Shown one piece after another: positions 1 through 6,373 of a stretch of DNA of 13,747 bases (position 1 is its first letter; each line of letters starts with the position of its first letter). Source of the stretch: an uncultured Capnocytophaga sp. (GTDB taxonomy: Bacteria > Bacteroidota > Bacteroidia > Flavobacteriales > Flavobacteriaceae); NCBI GenBank assembly GCA_915070235.1, contig CAJZFM010000028.1, positions 1-13,747 on the forward strand. Reading direction: 5' to 3'. The notes beneath the pieces are model-generated. The model was not told the DNA's origin and made no database searches. It was given only the letters and a program-made list of their open reading frames with translations. Both the position numbers and the translations under genes were made by a program.

Positions 1-347
1 CCTGTGTAGCGACCCTTAGCACCCAGCTCAGTGAGACGCCCTCCCCTATCGTCCGTGACCTCTTTGTTCGCGCCATACAAGAGATACAGCACAAGCTACA
101 ACACTGTGTAGCCCTCTTGGACGGCAAGCTAGATGAGGAGATACGCCCCTTTGACCCCAAGGTATTCTACGAAATCCGACAGACGACCCTTGACCTATTT
201 GCCGAGCAGGGCAAAACCCCTGCTGCCGATAACCCCTTAGCCGCCATTCGCCCCCAAGAGATGCTCTTTTTTACAGAACAACTCAACTACCTAAGAGAAC
301 TGACGGAGAATATTGAAAAAATGATTGCTTCAATTATTAAGGGGTAA
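1..347 (+). CDS. C-terminal fragment of an unidentified protein (5' end outside window)
   Basis: An open frame enters from the left edge (first full codon at position 3) and stops at TAA 345-347, giving about 114 residues. The TTG at 117 should not be read as a start, because the frame is open and protein-like upstream of it. The visible part is soluble and helical, with acidic and leucine-rich stretches (FTEQLNYLRELTENIEK near the end) and no membrane segment. I do not recognise it firmly. The helical tail with leucine-spaced residues would fit the cytoplasmic end of a FUSC/YccS-like membrane protein, but that is a weak guess. It converges on the LOG-family gene with an 85-bp spacer. No clear intrinsic terminator is visible between them. 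Confidence 0.75.
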   Translation, partial: CVATLSTQLSETPSPIVRDLFVRAIQEIQHKLQHCVALLDGKLDEEIRPFDPKVFYEIRQTTLDLFAEQGKTPAADNPLAAIRPQEMLFFTEQLNYLRELTENIEKMIASIIKG

Positions 348-432
348 TTACTAATTGCTTCATTACCTATTTAGTTCTTGGAGTATAGCTCCAGATAATA
401 TCTTCTTTTTCTTCTGGGGTTAGCAGGCCGCG

Positions 433-1119
433 TTAAAACTTCGGTCTGAGGCTATACTTAAGGTAGAATTTCTCTATGATGTCCTCTACTTCATCGGCAG
501 TATCTACAATTCTGAAGATATCCATATCTTTAGCGGCGATGTTGCCGAACTTGTCCAAGAGGACTTCCTTGATCCATGCTACCAATCCACTCCAGAACTC
601 GGAGCCAACTAAGATGATGGGGAAAGGTTCTATCTTAGTCGTCTGAATCAGGGTAATGGCCTCAAAAAGTTCGTCCATAGTACCAAAACCTCCTGGAAAA
701 ACGACAAAGGCTTGGGAGTAGCGGACAAACATGACCTTGCGAGCGAAAAAGTAGTTGAAATGCAGGTTCTTATCTCTGTCTATATAGGGGTTGTCGTGTT
801 GTTCAAAGGGGAGTTCTATATTGATTCCTACCGAAGCCCCCTCACCCTGAGTAGCACCTTTGTTGGCTGCTTCCATGATTCCTGGGCCACCGCCTGTGAT
901 CACTCCAAAGCCCATGCCTACAATACGCTCGGCAATCTCTGTGGCCAAGTTGTAATACTTGCTATCGGGCTGGATACGGGCAGAACCAAATACAGAAACA
1001 CAGGGTCCTATGGCGCTGAGGCGTTCGTAACCCGTAACAAATTCACTCATAATCTTGAATATACCCCAAGCATCATGTTGTTGTAATTGAAATTCTTCAA
1101 ATTGTCGTTTTTTTGTCAT
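433..1119 (-). CDS. LOG family protein (TIGR00730-type; putative nucleoside 5'-monophosphate phosphoribohydrolase)
   Basis: A 228-residue Rossmann-like protein. It shows the two family hallmarks: the glycine-rich GGGPGIMEAANKGA segment (residues 76-89) and PGGFGTMDE (142-150), where the Arg/Lys of FARK (125-128) and the acidic residue of the second motif form the nucleotide-phosphate site in known members. Family members hydrolyse cytokinin riboside monophosphates or related nucleotides to free base and ribose 5-phosphate. In bacteria without cytokinin signalling the real substrate is often unknown, and many are mislabelled lysine decarboxylase. It ends in YSLRPKF, the usual end for Bacteroidota members as I recall them, so the length looks complete. 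After its TAA the same frame continues for 21 further sense codons (see findings). A heptad array lies directly before its start codon. Confidence 0.93.
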   Translation of the reverse strand: MTKKRQFEEFQLQQHDAWGIFKIMSEFVTGYERLSAIGPCVSVFGSARIQPDSKYYNLATEIAERIVGMGFGVITGGGPGIMEAANKGATQGEGASVGINIELPFEQHDNPYIDRDKNLHFNYFFARKVMFVRYSQAFVVFPGGFGTMDELFEAITLIQTTKIEPFPIILVGSEFWSGLVAWIKEVLLDKFGNIAAKDMDIFRIVDTADEVEDIIEKFYLKYSLRPKF

Positions 1120-1125
1120 CTTTTA

Positions 1126-1153
1126 TAATGATTAATGGTTAATGGTTAATTAA
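1126..1153. repeat. Heptad array, TAATGRT type
   Basis: Four consecutive 7-bp units: TAATGAT, TAATGGT, TAATGGT, TAATTAA. The array begins 6 bp upstream of the LOG-family start codon, so it would lie in the 5' untranslated region of that gene. It belongs to the same family as the arrays at 10112-10187 and 11259-11276. Confidence 0.85.
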
Positions 1154-1287
1154 CATAAGTTCTATGTATGTAAAATACATTTTCTCCTACAAAGCCAGCG
1201 AGTGCTCTCTGCTGGATATGTAAAAATCTGTGGGCAACTTTTCTCTTCTGTCATGGGCAACTTATTGTTACCTGCGAAAAGAGAAAG

Positions 1288-1295
1288 CAAATGTA
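1288..1295 (-). promoter_or_regulatory. Candidate -7 box for the LOG-family gene
   Basis: On the minus strand this reads TACATTTG, matching the Bacteroidota -7 consensus TANNTTTG. It lies about 170 bp upstream of the LOG-family start. No convincing -33 TTG is found at the expected distance, so this is only a candidate. Confidence 0.35.
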
Positions 1296-1342
1296 CCACT
1301 TTTTTTTGAGTTAAATATATTTTCACTAAAGTATTTTTTACG

Positions 1343-1350
1343 TAAATTTG
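1343..1350 (+). promoter_or_regulatory. Candidate -7 box for gldA
   Basis: TAAATTTG matches TANNTTTG and is followed by GCCC, about 33 bp before the chosen gldA start. No clear -33 element at the usual spacing was found. Confidence 0.45.
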
Positions 1351-1383
1351 CCCTTATTTTCTGTTTTATACCCACACACCATT

Positions 1384-2280
1384 ATGGCTGTTATCGTAGA
1401 ACACTTAACCAAACAATACGCGGGGCAACGCGTAGTGGATCATCTTGATTTTGAACTTCGCAAAGGCGAAATCACAGGCTTTCTGGGGCTGAATGGCGCT
1501 GGAAAAACTACCACGATGAAAATGATGTGCGGTGCTCTCTTGCCCGATGAGGGGGATGTTCGTGTCTTAGGCCATTCTATCCTCTCAGAACGCGAGCAGG
1601 CACAGCAGCATTTGGGCTATCTGCCTGAGCATAACCCACTATATCCTGATATGTATGTAAAGGAGTACCTCAGCTATGTGGCGAATATCTACCATGCGCC
1701 TTGGAAGAATATTGCTGAGAGTATCGCCCTGACACGCTTGGAGAGCCATGCTCACAAGAAGATACACACCCTCTCTAAGGGGTATCGCCAGCGCGTGGGA
1801 CTGGCCGCAACCCTACTGCATGACCCCGATGTGCTAATCTTGGACGAACCTACCAATGGCCTTGACCCTCAGCAAATCCTTGAGATACGACAAATAGTCC
1901 GCGATCTGGGTCAGGAAAAGGTGGTATTGCTCTCCTCTCATATCATGCAGGAGATACAGGCCGTTTGCCAGCGAGTGATGATCCTACACAAGGGGAAGAT
2001 TATCCTAAATGAGCCTATGGCACACCTACAGGACAAGGAACAGACCATAGAAATCCTCTTTGATTTCCGAGTGGAAGAACAGCTGTTGCGCCGTATCCCA
2101 CATATCAAGAGCATTCGCAACAACGAAGAATTTTTCTTTACCCTTACTTTTGATACCCAAGAGGATATGCGCCCCAAGCTCTTTGATTTTGCTACAGAGA
2201 ATGGACTGAAAATCCTACAGATGAACCACCGTCATACCGACTTAGAACAACTATTCACCGAACTTACTAAAGCTAATTAA
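1384..2280 (+). CDS. gldA: Gliding motility-associated ABC transporter ATP-binding protein GldA
   Basis: 298 residues from ATG 1384. The frame is open further upstream, but an earlier start would add twelve residues unlike any ABC ATPase (MPLFSVLYPHTI) and would overlap the promoter box. Visible motifs are Walker A GLNGAGKTT (35-43), the GYLPEHNPLY segment in the Q-loop region (78-87), signature LSKGYRQR (130-137), Walker B VLILDEP (150-156), D-loop GLDP (159-162) and the H-loop His186. The GYLPEHNPLY block and overall length are characteristic of GldA, the ATPase that works with the membrane proteins GldF and GldG in flavobacterial gliding. The partners are not in this window; in Flavobacterium johnsoniae gldA is also unlinked from gldFG. 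The next ATPase gene starts 2 bp after its stop codon, so the two are almost certainly co-transcribed. Confidence 0.9.
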   Translation: MAVIVEHLTKQYAGQRVVDHLDFELRKGEITGFLGLNGAGKTTTMKMMCGALLPDEGDVRVLGHSILSEREQAQQHLGYLPEHNPLYPDMYVKEYLSYVANIYHAPWKNIAESIALTRLESHAHKKIHTLSKGYRQRVGLAATLLHDPDVLILDEPTNGLDPQQILEIRQIVRDLGQEKVVLLSSHIMQEIQAVCQRVMILHKGKIILNEPMAHLQDKEQTIEILFDFRVEEQLLRRIPHIKSIRNNEEFFFTLTFDTQEDMRPKLFDFATENGLKILQMNHRHTDLEQLFTELTKAN

Positions 2281-2282
2281 CT

Positions 2283-3218
2283 ATGAACACACCGCTTTTA
2301 CAGATCACCAACCTAAGCAAGCAGTACGGCAAGCAATGTGCCCTCTCTGGGGTATCTCTGGAAATTCCACATGGGAGTATTTTTGGGCTATTAGGACCTA
2401 ATGGAGCTGGGAAAACAACCCTTATCCGTATCCTTAACCAAATTATTTTCCCTGACGGAGGAGAAGTACGCTTGGACGGAGAGCCACTAAGCCCCGCACA
2501 TATCTCCCATATAGGTTATATGCCCGAAGAGAGAGGCCTTTATAAGAATATGACCGTCAGCGAACAACTCCTATACTTAGGTCAACTCAAGGGGTTGAGT
2601 CGTCAGCGCGCTGAGGAGCAATTGGATTTTTGGCTTAATCGCTTGGAGATAGCCCATTGGAAGGGAAAGAAGCTACAGGAGCTTTCCAAGGGTATGGCCC
2701 AGAAGGTGCAGTTTGTCGCCACGGTACTCCACCGGCCTAAGCTACTGATTTTTGACGAGGTATTCAGCGGTTTAGACCCTATCAATGCGGAGATTATCAA
2801 GGATCAGGTACTTTACTTGCGCGAGCAGGGGGCGACCATTCTCTTCTCTACCCATCGTATGGAGTCGGTAGAGAGCTTGTGCGATCATATTGCCCTGCTG
2901 AACCGCTCCAAATTACTACTTAGTGGAGAGCTAAAGACTATCAAACGACAATTCCAAGAGGACACCTACGAAGTAGGAATTATTCCCAACGAAGGTGTCT
3001 CTTTCGAAGAATTCAAAAGTCGTTACCAAACTACTGCTGCCCAATTCCCTACCATTCACAACGAAGAGAAATGGTTGGTACACCTCACCAAAGAGCAAGA
3101 CCCTCATCAGGTGTTGTTCTACTTAGCTGAAAGGGGCAAAATCACCCACTTCAACCAGCAAATACCCAGTGTCAGTGATATTTTTATACAGACCATTCAA
3201 TCAGTGAAGAGTGATTAG
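2283..3218 (+). CDS. ABC transporter ATP-binding protein, NatA/ABC-2 exporter type
   Basis: 311 residues. It has Walker A GPNGAGKTT (38-46), the GYMPEERGLY segment (78-87) typical of NatA/YhaQ-type exporters, signature LSKGMAQK (134-141), Walker B LLIFDEVFSGLDP (154-166, with Val where most family members have Pro) and the H-loop FSTH (188-191). About 100 residues follow the nucleotide-binding domain, as in members carrying a DUF4162-like accessory tail. Such ATPases normally pair with one or two ABC-2 permeases encoded beside them. None is present here: the gene is preceded 2 bp upstream by gldA and followed by a convergent spacer. The last residues (VKSD) and the TAG stop are made of heptad repeat units, so the present C-terminus may have been set by the repeat. 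Confidence 0.9.
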   Translation: MNTPLLQITNLSKQYGKQCALSGVSLEIPHGSIFGLLGPNGAGKTTLIRILNQIIFPDGGEVRLDGEPLSPAHISHIGYMPEERGLYKNMTVSEQLLYLGQLKGLSRQRAEEQLDFWLNRLEIAHWKGKKLQELSKGMAQKVQFVATVLHRPKLLIFDEVFSGLDPINAEIIKDQVLYLREQGATILFSTHRMESVESLCDHIALLNRSKLLLSGELKTIKRQFQEDTYEVGIIPNEGVSFEEFKSRYQTTAAQFPTIHNEEKWLVHLTKEQDPHQVLFYLAERGKITHFNQQIPSVSDIFIQTIQSVKSD

Positions 3219-3251
3219 TGATTAGTGGTTAGTGAAGAGTGGTTAGTGTAG
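3203..3251. repeat. Heptad array, AGTGRTT type, overlapping a stop codon
   Basis: Seven successive 7-bp units (AGTGAAG, AGTGATT, AGTGATT, AGTGGTT, AGTGAAG, AGTGGTT, AGTGTAG). The array starts inside the ATPase gene and continues 33 bp past its TAG stop (3216-3218). Confidence 0.9.
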
Positions 3252-3263
3252 ACTCCAATTCGT

Positions 3264-3357
3264 TAAGACGCAATAAATTGCGTCTCTACGGATGACTACG
3301 CTCATCAGAAGTTATCTTAGCCAGCGCATGTGTAGAGATGCAATTTATTGCGTCTTA
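3264..3357. repeat. 94-bp element: two inverted copies of a 26-bp palindromic unit
   Basis: The left arm 3264-3289 and right arm 3332-3357 are reverse complements at 25 of 26 positions. Each arm is itself a hairpin: AGACGCAAT, a two-base centre, then ATTGCGTCT (3266-3285), with one mismatch in the right arm. The 42-bp middle contains a weak third hairpin (GATGA and TCATC, 3291-3306). It sits between convergent genes, so it could end transcription from both sides or be a REP/MITE-like repeat. No flanking direct repeat is obvious. Confidence 0.85.
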
Positions 3358-3402
3358 GAAAGTTTGCGAATAATATCTTCACTATTGATTCGCTTTTCTA
3401 AT

Positions 3403-3425
3403 TAAAAACTAAAAACTAAAAACTA
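3403..3425. repeat. Heptad array, TAAAAAC type, at the deoC stop codon
   Basis: Three perfect TAAAAAC units (3403-3423). The deoC stop codon (TAG, 3423-3425 on the minus strand) is formed by the end of the array. On the minus strand the array reads as repeated TAGTTTT words. Confidence 0.8.
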
Positions 3426-4052
3426 TACCAGTATTGCCGAAGCGCCGATACGGCTTACCCCCAAGGCGATATATTGTAGGGCGGTTTCCCGATCGCGAAT
3501 ACCCCCTGAGGCTTTGATCAGCGCTTTGTCGCCTACCACTTCCTTGATTAGCTGTACATCGGCAAGGGTAGCCCCTGCTGTACCGAAGCCTGTGGAGGTC
3601 TTGACAAAGTTGGCACCTGCCTCTACACAGAGTTGGGAGGCTAAGCGTTTCTGCTCATCGGTAAGATAGCAAGTTTCTATGATGACTTTCAGCACTTTAT
3701 CGGCTGTTTCTTTCTTGAGTAAGGCGATTTCGTCTCGTACTTTAGCCGTCTGTCCTGAGAGGAAGAGACCCAAGTTGATCACCATATCTATCTCATCAGC
3801 ACCTTCGGCCAAGGCTGTGGAAGCCTCATGCAGCTTGCCCTGAGTGCTCATAGCACCCAAGGGGAATCCCACTACAGTACATACTTTCACCTCAGAGCCT
3901 TTAAGCTCGTGGGCTACCAAAGGGACATAACCACTATTGACACAGACTGAGAAAAAGCCATATTGGCGTGCCTCTTGGCAAAGTTTTTCTATTTGAGCAG
4001 GTGTTGCTGTTGCTTTAAGAAGCGTATAATCAATATATTTTGCTAAGTTCAT
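3423..4052 (-). CDS. deoC: Deoxyribose-phosphate aldolase
   Basis: 209 residues, slightly short but normal for the compact bacterial form. It reversibly cleaves 2-deoxyribose 5-phosphate into glyceraldehyde 3-phosphate and acetaldehyde in deoxynucleoside catabolism. Class I aldolase landmarks are visible: the DYTLLK start (8-13), CTVVGFPLG (58-66), EIDMVINLG (87-95, Asp89 in the catalytic position), the Schiff-base lysine Lys151 in FVKTSTGF (149-156), and the second lysine Lys180 in IKASGGIRD (179-187). Start ATG 4050-4052 gives the usual NLAKYIDYTLL N-terminus. trxA lies upstream in the same direction, but a strong terminator ends 14 nt before this start codon, so deoC needs readthrough or a promoter overlapping that hairpin. 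I see no TANNTTTG box there. Confidence 0.95.
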   Translation of the reverse strand: MNLAKYIDYTLLKATATPAQIEKLCQEARQYGFFSVCVNSGYVPLVAHELKGSEVKVCTVVGFPLGAMSTQGKLHEASTALAEGADEIDMVINLGLFLSGQTAKVRDEIALLKKETADKVLKVIIETCYLTDEQKRLASQLCVEAGANFVKTSTGFGTAGATLADVQLIKEVVGDKALIKASGGIRDRETALQYIALGVSRIGASAILV

Positions 4053-4066
4053 GGTTGAAATTTTAG

Positions 4067-4096
4067 AAAAAAGGCTACCTGATATACAGATAGCCT
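4067..4096 (-). terminator. Intrinsic terminator of trxA
   Basis: On the minus strand AGGCTATCTG, loop TATAT, then CAGGTAGCCT form a 10-bp stem with one G-U pair, followed by a run of Ts (4072-4067). It sits 24 bp after the trxA stop codon and only 14 nt before the deoC start codon. Confidence 0.9.
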
Positions 4097-4120
4097 CATA
4101 ACCTTATGAATTTTAATAAA

Positions 4121-4438
4121 TTATAGAAGTGAATCTAAGGCATCGGTATAGGTTTTCTTAGGTGCAACCCCTACTTGGCGGCCTACAACTTCACCGTCTT
4201 TGAATACCAATACGGTAGGGATATTTCTCACCCCATATTTGGCAGCAAACTCTTGGTTGTTATCCACATCCACTTTGCCTACCACTACTCTACCCTCATA
4301 TTCAGTAGCAAGTTCTTCAATCACTGGGCCAAGCATACGGCAAGGACCGCACCATGTTGCCCAAAAATCTACTAATACAGGTTTATCACTCTTGAGTACT
4401 ACTTCATCAAATGAAGCATCAGTTATTTGTAATGCCAT
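4121..4438 (-). CDS. trxA: Thioredoxin
   Basis: 105 residues, full length for a single-domain thioredoxin. It carries the WCGPC active site (Trp29-Cys33, redox cysteines 30 and 33), the buried Asp24 of VDFWA, and the cis-proline Pro74 in NIPT. It has no signal peptide, so it acts in the cytoplasm as a general dithiol reductant (ribonucleotide reductase, peroxiredoxins, methionine sulfoxide reductases). It has its own promoter in the divergent spacer shared with hemN and its own strong terminator, so it is probably a monocistronic unit with limited readthrough into deoC. Confidence 0.97.
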   Translation of the reverse strand: MALQITDASFDEVVLKSDKPVLVDFWATWCGPCRMLGPVIEELATEYEGRVVVGKVDVDNNQEFAAKYGVRNIPTVLVFKDGEVVGRQVGVAPKKTYTDALDSLL

Positions 4439-4465
4439 ATCTTTAAACTTTAAAAATTATGAATG

Positions 4466-4473
4466 CAAAGATA
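4466..4473 (-). promoter_or_regulatory. trxA promoter, -7 box
   Basis: The minus strand reads GTTGTATCTTTGCA. TATCTTTG is an exact Bacteroidota -7 match, 27 bp before the trxA ATG. A -33 TTG is not obvious. Confidence 0.7.
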
Positions 4474-4573
4474 CAACTTTTTCAGGAGAAAAAGAAAGCC
4501 TTTTTTATAGATTTTTTCTATATCAGCAATTGATGATTACACGGTTAGTATTTAGTAAATCAAAACTTTTTTG

Positions 4574-4581
4574 TACCTTTG
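4574..4581 (+). promoter_or_regulatory. hemN promoter, -7 box
   Basis: TACCTTTG followed by CA matches TANNTTTG, with a poor -33 (TTTAG near 4551-4555) at about the right distance. The box lies 38 bp before the hemN start codon and is divergent from the trxA promoter. Confidence 0.7.
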
Positions 4582-4619
4582 CAATCCAAACAAAACAACA
4601 ACACTATTGACAATTAAAA

Positions 4620-5981
4620 ATGGTTTCTCTATTTCAAAAATACAACGTACCAGGCCCTCGTTATACCAGTTATCCCACAGTCCCTTATTGGGAAGATAGC
4701 TCCTATTCCTATGAAAAATGGCTTGCTTCGGTACGGACTTCCTTTGCGGAAAGCAATAATACTCAAGGCATCAGCCTTTATATACACCTACCTTTTTGTG
4801 AGAGTCTTTGTACCTTTTGTGGCTGCCATAAGCATATCACCAAAAGGCATGAAATGGAAGACCCTTATATAAAAAATGTCCTCAAGGAATGGCAACTCTA
4901 CTTGGCAGTGCTTCCTGAAAGGCCTCGAATCAAGGAAATCCACTTAGGGGGGGGGACACCTACTTTCTTTTCTCCTGACAACTTGCAATACCTTATAGAT
5001 CAGATCTTCGAAGGGGCAGACCGAGCCGAAGGGTTCCAGTTCAGCTTTGAGGGACACCCCAACAATACCACTGGTGAGCACTTGGAAAGGCTCTACGCTT
5101 TGGGTTTTACCCGTGTGAGCTATGGGGTGCAAGATTATTCACCTGTGGTACAGAAGGCTATTCACCGCATTCAGCCCTTTGCCAATGTGGAGCGTGTTAC
5201 CCTTCAGGCACGAAAAATAGGCTATAGCTCCATAAGCCACGACCTTATCTTTGGGCTTCCCTTCCAAAAGGAAGAAGATGTCCGCTATACGATAGACTGT
5301 ACCAACCGCCTACGTCCTGACCGTATTTCCTTTTATAGCTATGCGCATGTACCTTGGGTAAAGGGTACAGGTCAGCGCGGGTTTGATGAAAACGACTTAC
5401 CTACCGCCGACCAGAAGCGCCACCTCTATGAGATTGGCAAGCAACAGCTATTGGACAATGGTTATATAGAAATAGGCATGGATCACTTTGCTTTGCCTAC
5501 GGACGAGATGTACGAATCCTTTGTAAAAGGTACGCTACACCGCAATTTTATGGGCTATACTGCCTCCAAGACCCAGCTGATGATAGGCCTGGGCATCTCG
5601 GCCATTAGTGATAGTTGGTATGGTTTTGCTCAGAATGTGAAGACGGTCAAGGAATACGAAGAAGTATTGGCCACCGATAGGATTCCTGTGTACCGTGGGC
5701 ATATTCTTTCGGAGGAAGACCTTATCTTGCGCCGCCATATCCTAAACCTCATGTGTCAGTTCCACACCTCATGGGAAGCCCCTCAGTTGCAATTCCCTGA
5801 AGTTGAAGCCGTCAAATCCCGCCTTGCAGAAATGGAAAAGGACGGTCTCATACGCATTCTCCCTCATTCCATTGAGGTTACTGATGCAGGCAAACCTTTT
5901 GTCCGCAACATCTGTATGGCTTTTGACCTAAGGTTACAGCGCAATGTACCTACCACACGTATTTTCAGTATGACGATATAA
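4620..5981 (+). CDS. hemN: Oxygen-independent coproporphyrinogen III oxidase (radical SAM)
   Basis: 453 residues, the normal length for HemN. It decarboxylates two propionates of coproporphyrinogen III to give protoporphyrinogen IX without oxygen, in cytoplasmic heme synthesis. The N-terminal YNVPGPRYTSYPTVPYW block (8-24) is diagnostic for true HemN rather than the shorter HemW-like proteins. The radical SAM cluster cysteines are Cys60, Cys64 and Cys67 (CESLCTFC), followed by the HemN-typical GC (Cys69). GGGTPTF (110-116) is the SAM-binding glycine motif, and SYGVQD and ISHDLIFGLPFQ follow. The three glycines 110-112 are coded by a run of nine Gs (4947-4955), a slippage-prone tract in an essential motif. 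The gene has its own promoter and converges on the STAS-like gene. Confidence 0.96.
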   Translation: MVSLFQKYNVPGPRYTSYPTVPYWEDSSYSYEKWLASVRTSFAESNNTQGISLYIHLPFCESLCTFCGCHKHITKRHEMEDPYIKNVLKEWQLYLAVLPERPRIKEIHLGGGTPTFFSPDNLQYLIDQIFEGADRAEGFQFSFEGHPNNTTGEHLERLYALGFTRVSYGVQDYSPVVQKAIHRIQPFANVERVTLQARKIGYSSISHDLIFGLPFQKEEDVRYTIDCTNRLRPDRISFYSYAHVPWVKGTGQRGFDENDLPTADQKRHLYEIGKQQLLDNGYIEIGMDHFALPTDEMYESFVKGTLHRNFMGYTASKTQLMIGLGISAISDSWYGFAQNVKTVKEYEEVLATDRIPVYRGHILSEEDLILRRHILNLMCQFHTSWEAPQLQFPEVEAVKSRLAEMEKDGLIRILPHSIEVTDAGKPFVRNICMAFDLRLQRNVPTTRIFSMTI

Positions 5982-6004
5982 AATCTCTTAGAGATCACAC
6001 CCCC

Positions 6005-6034
6005 AGAGACCTCTTAATCATCAAAGAGGTCTCT
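6005..6034. terminator. Convergent hairpin between hemN and the STAS-like gene
   Basis: AGAGACCTCTT (6005-6015) pairs perfectly over 11 bp with AAGAGGTCTCT (6024-6034) around an 8-nt loop. The T-rich flank on the plus side is interrupted (TTCTATTTC), so it suits termination of hemN transcripts. It overlaps the last codons and stop of the minus-strand gene. A smaller palindrome (ATCTCT-T-AGAGAT, 5983-5995) lies just before it. Confidence 0.65.
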
Positions 6035-6352
6035 TTCTATTTCTTCCATTTCTATGATATCCAAGGCCTCCTGTAGGGTAGGACAAGCGATGAGTTCTTC
6101 GGGGAAATCATCTGGGTTATAGTGCTCATAGACTACCACAAAGGAATGTTCGCCCTCGGCACGTACCATCTCGGAGAGGTAGAAAAGTGCATCGAGCTGT
6201 TCCTCGTCCAGCTCGGTTACGCCCTCCAAATGGATAATGATATGGCAAGGCTTCAGGGTAGGATCCTTCAAGAGCTGGTTGGCTGTATCCAAGTTGATTT
6301 CCTCCGCATTAAGCTTTATGGTAGCAATGAGGTCTTTTTTGTGAATGTGCAT
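6014..6352 (-). CDS. Small STAS-like protein (family commonly found beside ribonuclease Z in Flavobacteriia)
   Basis: 112 residues, acidic, no signal peptide or membrane segment. The alternating pattern (CHIIIHLEGVTELDEEQLDALFYLSEM, then HSFVVVYEHYN, then an amphipathic C-terminal helix) resembles STAS/SpoIIAA-like folds. The ending, CPTLQEALDIIEMEEIERDL, is close to what I recall for the small flavobacterial protein usually encoded next to rnz and often mislabelled ribonuclease Z. No rnz is in the window. Instead it follows thrA by 21 bp on the same strand and is probably co-transcribed with it. I see no standard phosphorylatable DS-type anti-sigma antagonist motif, so no partner-switching role is claimed. 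The 3' end folds into the convergent hairpin shared with hemN. Confidence 0.8.
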   Translation of the reverse strand: MHIHKKDLIATIKLNAEEINLDTANQLLKDPTLKPCHIIIHLEGVTELDEEQLDALFYLSEMVRAEGEHSFVVVYEHYNPDDFPEELIACPTLQEALDIIEMEEIERDLFDD

Positions 6353-6373
6353 ACTAAAAGTGTTTAGAAAAGG

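Noticed and set aside
380..403. Terminator between the left-edge gene and the LOG-family gene (GGAG-TATAG-CTCC, 380-392).
   Set aside because: A 4-bp stem followed by a mixed-sequence flank is too weak to call.
712..1086. Plus-strand open frame of about 124 codons opposite the LOG-family gene.
   Set aside because: It lies wholly inside a gene with clear conserved motifs, and its translation shows no family features; it is an antisense shadow.
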